Positions 58,607-64,000 of a DNA stretch of 64,000 bases are shown one piece after another. Origin of the DNA: Cephalopachus bancanus (lineage: Eukaryota > Chordata > Mammalia > Primates > Tarsiidae); NCBI GenBank assembly GCA_027257055.1, contig JAPVLO010000040.1, positions 84,501-148,500 on the forward strand, read 5' to 3'. Numbering within the stretch: position 1 is the first letter of the stretch; each line of letters begins with the position of its first letter. The translations under genes and the position numbers were made by a program. Below the pieces are notes generated by a model, which saw nothing but the letters and a program-made list of their open reading frames with translations, had not been told where the DNA came from and ran no database searches.

Positions 58607-61083
58607 AAGATATGATGAACACACATGCAAAAGTGCTGAACAAAACACTACCAAATCAAATTCTACAGCCTACTGAAAGAAATACACTCCATGATCAAGT
58701 GGAATTCATCCCTGAGAAGCAAGAATGGTCCAACATATGCAAATCAATAAATGTGACACACCAGATTGCCAGAATGAATGATAAAAATTACAAGATCATC
58801 TAAGTAGATGCAGAAAAAGTACTGGACAAAATTCCACACTCTCTCATAATAAAAATGATGAGGAATTTGTGTATAGAAAGAATGTACCTCAATATCACAA
58901 AGGCCCTAGGTGGCAAGCCCACAGCTAACAGCATACTCAATGGTATAGAATCTAAAGCTTTTCCTCTGAAACCTGGAATAAGATAAGGATGCTTATTGTC
59001 ACCGCTTCTATTTGACATAATACTGGAAGTCTCAGACAGAGCAATTAGGCAAGAAAAAGAAATAAAAGATATCCAAGTTGGAAAAAAAGAATTCAGAGTG
59101 TCCCTGTTTTCAAATGACAACCCTGAATACTCTATCAAAAAATTGTTATAATAAATGACTTCAGTAAACCTGCAGGATACAAAATCAACATACAATTATT
59201 AGTGGTGTTTCTATATGGTAACAACAAACCACCCCCTACCACACAATTAGGAAAACAATTCCAGTTTATAATAGCATCAGAAAGAAGAGAATACATAGGA
59301 AAAAACTTAACCAAGGAATTAAAATATTTGTATCCTGAAAATTATAAGACATTAATGAAAGAAAGGAGATACAAGTCAGTGTAAAGAATTCCTATCTTCA
59401 TGAATTAGGAGACATGATGTTGTTAAAATGTTAATACTACTTAAAGTGATCTGTAGATTCAATATCATCCCCATCAAAATCTCAATGGTATTTTTTAAAG
59501 AAATACTAAAAACAATCAATTCTAAAATACAAATGGAACTACAAAAGGTTTAAAATATCAAAAGCAATCTAGAGATAGAAGAATAAAGCTGAAAGTATTA
59601 TACTTTCTGATTTAAAAGTAGATTGCAAAGCTATAACAATTAAAGTGGTATGGCACTGTCATAAACATAAATATAGGCCAACGGCACAGAATACAAACCC
59701 AACTATATACGGCCAAATGATCTTGACAAAGGTGCTAGGAATACACAACAAGGAAATAAGTCTCTTCAACAAATGTTGCTCAGAAAACAGGATATTCACA
59801 AGACACAAAAAGTCAACTCAAAAGTTATTGAAGGCTTAAATGTAAGACCTGAAACTGTAAAAGTTTTAGAAGAAAACTTCTTGGCATCGGTCTTAAAAAT
59901 GATTTGTTGAGTATAACATGAAAAGTACAAGTAACAAAATAAAAATAGAAAGCCAGGATTATATCAAGCTAAAAATCTTTACAGCAAAGGAGACTATTAA
60001 CAGAAAAAAGGGCAGCCCGTGAAATGGGAGAAAACATTTGTAAATTATATACATAATAAATTTTTAATTTTTATAATATATAAGAAATTCCTACAACTCC
60101 ATAAGGAGAAAAATTAATAATCATCAAAATAAACTGATTTTTAAATGAGCAAAGGAACTGAGTAAAAATCTGTTCAAACAAGACATCCAAATGGCCAACA
60201 AGTATTTTAAAAGATGCTCAACATTATTAATGATCAGGGAAATAGAAATCAAGACCATGGCGAGATGTCTGTTAAGATGGCTATTACCAAAAAAAAAAAA
60301 AAAGTGTTGTGAGAATGTTGTGAATTTGGAATCTTTGTACACTGTTTGTGTGATCATAAAGTGGTGCAGGAGCTGTGGAAAACAATACGTGGATTCCTCA
60401 AAAAATAAAAATAGAACTATTAGGTGATCCAGTAATTACACTTCTGGGTGCATTACCCAAATAATTGAAATCAGGATCTCGAAAAGATATCTGTACTCCC
60501 ATGTTCTTTTCAGCATTATCTGCAACAGTCAAGATATGGAATCAACATCGAGGTTTCATTGATGGATAAATGGATAAAGAAGACATGACATGAGTGCATG
60601 TATTTATACATGGAATACTAGTTAGCCTTAATTTAAAAAACAGAAATGCTTCTATTTGCAGCAACATGGATGAAACTGGAGGAAATTACAAAGTCAAATA
60701 AACAAAGTTGGTCACAGAAGGTGGGGGAAGAAGTAAAAGGGAAGTTGTTCTTTAGGTATAGTTTCTATTGTGTTGGATGAATAAGTTCTAGAAATTTGCT
60801 CTATAACAAAATGCCTAACATTAATACATTACCTTGCACTTCAAAATTTGTGACAAGGGTAGATCTCCTGTCAAAGGTGTTTACCACAAAAAATAAAAAC
60901 AGAAACAAAAAACAAAAGCATAACAAAGGGACCCAAGAAAACTTTAAGATGTGCTAGGTATGTCTATGACCGGGATTGTGGCAATGGTAGCATGAGTGTT
61001 TTCATATGCTCAAACTCATCAAATTGTACATATGAAATACGTACCATTCTTTGTATATCAGTTGCATCCCGGTAAAGTTGTTT
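58607..61083 (+). mobile_element. Old L1 with ORF2 remnant and 3' UTR
   Basis: The sequence begins in the RT domain (NTHAKVLNKTLPNQI-like block at 58609) and continues through RT and the C-terminal region. The 3' UTR ends with 'catatgctcaaactcatc', 'aaattgtacatatgaaat', 'gtatatcagttgcatccc' and 'ggtaaagttgtttta', an old L1M-type end. The FADD catalytic site is replaced by a FSND-like reading near 59107-59118, and the C-terminal Cys motif is degraded. Many stops. Together with 58362-58606 it forms one 5'-inverted insertion. Confidence 0.85.
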
Positions 61084-61086
61084 TAC

Positions 61087-61088
61087 GA

Positions 61089-61122
<34 letters not shown>
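61087..61122. repeat. (GA)n microsatellite at L1 end
   Basis: GA dinucleotides with one GT interruption, directly after the L1 3' end; probably derived from its tail. Confidence 0.95.
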
Positions 61123-61126
<4 letters not shown>

Positions 61127-61784
61127 CTCCACATCCAACTTGATTTTATCCAGTTTTGTCAGTTTGCAAAATGGTTGCCCTCTGATGAGAGAGCAATCAT
61201 TTTACTGATTATCAGAAGACTAGAATTACACCCACAGCTTCTTGGAGACAGCTCAGGAGCTATTCTTCAAAGACAAGGAATGGAATTACATCATCTTTCC
61301 CACTTGTCTGTCTTCAGAGTTCCAGTCTCAGTTACCTCGATACACCCATTGCTATTTCTGAGAGTTAATTGATAAATAAAATGCTTCCTCTCACTCCACC
61401 TCTCATAGTTCTAGGAACAGGAAATGGATGAATCACATAATCAAATATTTAGTAGGCCTGGGACAGTGGGACTAGTTGTTAGAATACAGAAAGACAGACA
61501 CTATATTGCATACTAAAGCTAAGTGGAAAAGTATATGGTTCAAAGTATTTTAATGACTTCTAAAATAATTTATCGGTGGATACGAATAAACCACTACTGT
61601 TCATAAGCTCACTAGGAGCACGAAATACCCAATGTCTTTACAACTTGAGTTAGAATGTCTCCTACCTCTTATCCTAATCTGCTTCTCTAAGTTTCCCATT
61701 TTAACAAATATTTTCAACTAGGTACTGACTTTTCTTTTTCCTCCAAATGAGAGCAGGAGACAGAGCAGTGAGGAAGCATGTAGT

Positions 61785-61786
<2 letters not shown>
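61123..61786. other. Unassigned sequence
   Basis: Nothing recognised. Confidence 0.4.

Positions 61787-61836
<50 letters not shown>
61787..61836. repeat. (GT)n microsatellite
   Basis: 25 uninterrupted GT units, followed by a short imperfect GTGT/ACAC stretch to about 61866. Confidence 0.97.
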
Positions 61837-61839
<3 letters not shown>

Positions 61840-61866
61840 CATGTGTGTGTGCACACACGTGTGTAT

Positions 61867-62744
61867 GCCTACCTTGAACCAAACTCTGAGCTACACAGTT
61901 TAAAAAGGATCTTATATTGTCATAACAAGTGCTTTTCTCCTTAGATAATGATTATATCAATCATGAAAGTTAAAAAAATTAACACTTCAGCAAATTCCCT
62001 TGGTCATCTGAGGAAAGTAAGGTAGAGGTTATACCTTGTTCTGTCTAGTGTCAAAACCTATATCCTTGATTATAGGTATATAATTCTGCAGGATCACTTA
62101 AAAATTTTTTCCACGATTTAGCATTTCATCATGGCTACATGTCTTGCCTCTATTTCATGTTTATAGCCTTTATGTTCCCTAAGGAACTTGTAAATGTCTA
62201 GAAAGCATCCTATTTTGCTTGGATACAGCAAGCCAGGATGCAATAAGTCAATATGATGGAGGTATGAACAAAATGGGATAGAGTGCGGAAAGGAAAAATA
62301 ATTAGGAACTGATTCAAGAAGGCAAGCTCCTGTATTGGATAAGAAAACATGTGTACGGTGAAATCCAGAGCATAAAACAGGTCAGTAGAACCCACTGGGG
62401 AACCTTGTCTTCAAATCTTTCTTCTGGAATGTTATGGATATATTGCTTCTCACTGTAATCTAGATTTTCTCTATTAACAGAAGTTTTCTGGATGCAGTTC
62501 AATGCTCTCACACTCATATGATTATATGAATGTTTTCTACACACCCAAATTCATAATATTAATCAGTGAAGCAGTCCAACAGCTATAAAAATTATTATAG
62601 AACAATTAACAAACTTTACTTTCCATAGAAAATAATTATTGGCTCTATTACATCTGGATATCCACTTCTTTCTGATTAAAATGAATAAGATATTTCCCTA
62701 TATTTGCCAAACTCATGGTCATTCTCGGGAATTACATGTGCCTG
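61867..62744. other. Unassigned sequence
   Basis: No gene or confident repeat recognised. Confidence 0.4.
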
Positions 62745-62925
62745 GATTCACCATCTCAGCTCATTCAATACTAGGCAGATGATCTTGAACAAATACTTTC
62801 ACCTCTCTGAATCTCACTGTTCTTATCCATAAAATAACATCTTTTCGGTGATTTGTTAACTGAATGTATCCTATGGAATGTCTAACATAAGATTTGACAC
62901 ACAGAGTTGTTCAATAAAACTTATC
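62745..62925 (+). mobile_element. MIR SINE
   Basis: 'gatcttgaacaaatactttc', 'acctctctgaatctcactg', 'ttcttatccataaaataac' and 'gttgttcaataaaactta' keep MIR order. Confidence 0.65.
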
Positions 62926-63149
62926 TGAGTCAGAGACAAACTTTTGGTGGCAAATAAATCTTGAGACTCAGAATTTCTGGTCATTTTAAATTTTGTCTCT
63001 ATGCCCATCATTCTGAATTTGGTCATGCCTACCAACAGTATGCAGAACTCAAGGACTCTGTTTAAAAAAAAATGTAGCTTATATTTAGTGATGAGTACCA
63101 AACCAGTGATTGGTTTCCCATGATTACATGCAAACACTCATTCACAGAC

Positions 63150-63300
63150 ACATCAAGCTGTGCACAAATATTTATTTAACTCCCTCCACATGCTAAGCCC
63201 TCTGGGTAGTAAAAAGAGAAATAAGATGCATCCTGTTGTTGGGTGTTTTAAGTCAAGCAGGGGAGATAAGACCCATAAATCACTGGAATGTAAGGTTGAA
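63150..63300 (+). repeat. Ancient dispersed repeat, same type as 7580
   Basis: 'cacaaatatttatttaactc', 'cacatgctaagccctctgg' and 'agcaggggagataagaccc' in family order. Confidence 0.4.
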
Positions 63301-63533
63301 ACAGATAACAGTAGTTACAATTTATGAGACATTTATAGGTACATCTGGTATTTTTCATTCGGCATTTCTGTTTCAGAAATAGGACTTTGTTCTAAGACCT
63401 ATTTTTCTGACCCTCCTCACTTTCCTACCTTGGCCAGTTGAAGAGGGAGCCTCCCCAACTCTTACATACTCTCAGAAGTCCCAGGTTTAAGATGACAAAA
63501 CATTGGAAAGGATGCCTATATATGGGTAAGAAC

Positions 63534-63866
63534 ATTGATGCACTTTGGATAGAGAGTGCTGAAGTACCGGGGAGAGTGTTGAAATACTGGGGAAGATGCC
63601 GAACTATTGGAAGATTGCCACAGTACTGGAGAGGATGCTGAAAGACTGGGAAATATACTTATGTACCATAAGATGTTGAAGTATTAGGCAAAATGCTGAA
63701 TTATTGGGAAGGCTGCTGAAATATTGGAGGGTGATGAAGCACTGGGGAGGGTGATGAACTACTGGAGAGGGTGTTAAAGTATTGGGGAGGGTGTTGAAGT
63801 ATTGGGGAGGGTATTGAAGTACTGGGAAGTGCTGAAATAGAGGAGAATGCTGAGGTCCTGGGCAGT
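63534..63866. repeat. Degenerate 18-20 bp minisatellite
   Basis: About 16 tandem units. The best-preserved form is GTGTTGAAGTATTGGGGAGG (63791-63810), with near-identical neighbours at 63731, 63751 and 63771. Units further out drift to 18-20 bp and retain the pattern TGNTGAANTANTGGG. Open frames on both strands here only translate the repeat. Confidence 0.95.
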
Positions 63867-64000
63867 ACCTTGGGAAGATCACTGATGTGTGGAAGGGTAC
63901 TACCGCTTTCTCTTCATCCCCTTTCTTCTCAGTCTCCCACAAGACTATGAGTGTCTAACCCATTAGACCAAGTTACCTTAAAAAAAGACAAAGTCAGCCA

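Noticed and set aside
61747..61944. Open frame encoding poly-Cys/Val
   Set aside because: Translation of the GT microsatellite; the same applies near 13016 and 37390.
63534..63866. CRISPR-like array
   Set aside because: Units are contiguous and degenerate with no unique spacers; this is a eukaryotic minisatellite.

Overview
The window reads as a gene-poor, AT-rich stretch of nuclear DNA from a non-simian primate. Primate origin rests on seven dimeric 7SL-derived Alu copies. Five of them (2889, 10623, 25531, 38897 and 43558) form a young subfamily, with clean target-site duplications, that matches neither the simian AluJ/S/Y pattern nor the lemur or galago Alu types as I remember them. Tarsier (Tarsius) is my best guess, by inference only. 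No host protein-coding gene, exon or structured RNA gene could be supported. The longer open frames are all explained by L1 remnants, antisense readings of repeats, or simple repeats.

Layout. 0-7.2 kb: a purine microsatellite, an L2 split by an old Alu, a 5'-truncated L1 (2516-5549) that carries a young Alu and is flanked by a 10-bp duplication, and an antisense L1 3' end. 7.2-21.4 kb: mostly unassigned sequence with MIR, L2, one MLT1 LTR, one young Alu and microsatellites. 21.4-28 kb: a near full-length but broken L1 holding two Alus. 28-34.2 kb: LTR-like pieces and a large decayed ERVL-type pol (RT, RNase H, integrase), itself interrupted by an L1 3' end and a reverse-oriented LTR. 34-47.6 kb: unassigned sequence with MIRs, an ancient dispersed family, two young Alus, an L2 and an L1 3' end inside a MIR. 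47.67-48.83 kb: a solo LTR of betaretrovirus type with an exact 6-bp target duplication. 49-58 kb: a MIR split by an Alu monomer, an old L1 ORF2 fragment, an L2, another antisense L1 end, and long unassigned stretches, some with a conserved-element look. 58.3-61.1 kb: an old L1 with a 5' inversion. 63.53-63.87 kb: a degenerate 18-20 bp minisatellite.

There is no operon-like gene cooperation here. What can be read is an insertion history: ancient MIR, L2 and ERVL at the bottom, then old L1s, MLT1 and other LTRs, then a lineage-specific L1 family sharing one 3' end, and finally the young Alu subfamily. The most unusual sequence-level signals are a tRNA T-arm-like hairpin and perfect B box in that subfamily, a duplicated coiled-coil segment in the 21.7-28 kb L1, the solo betaretroviral LTR, the inverted L1 and the minisatellite. 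I found no convincing undescribed biological system. Repeat family names are from memory of consensus sequences and were not checked by a search.
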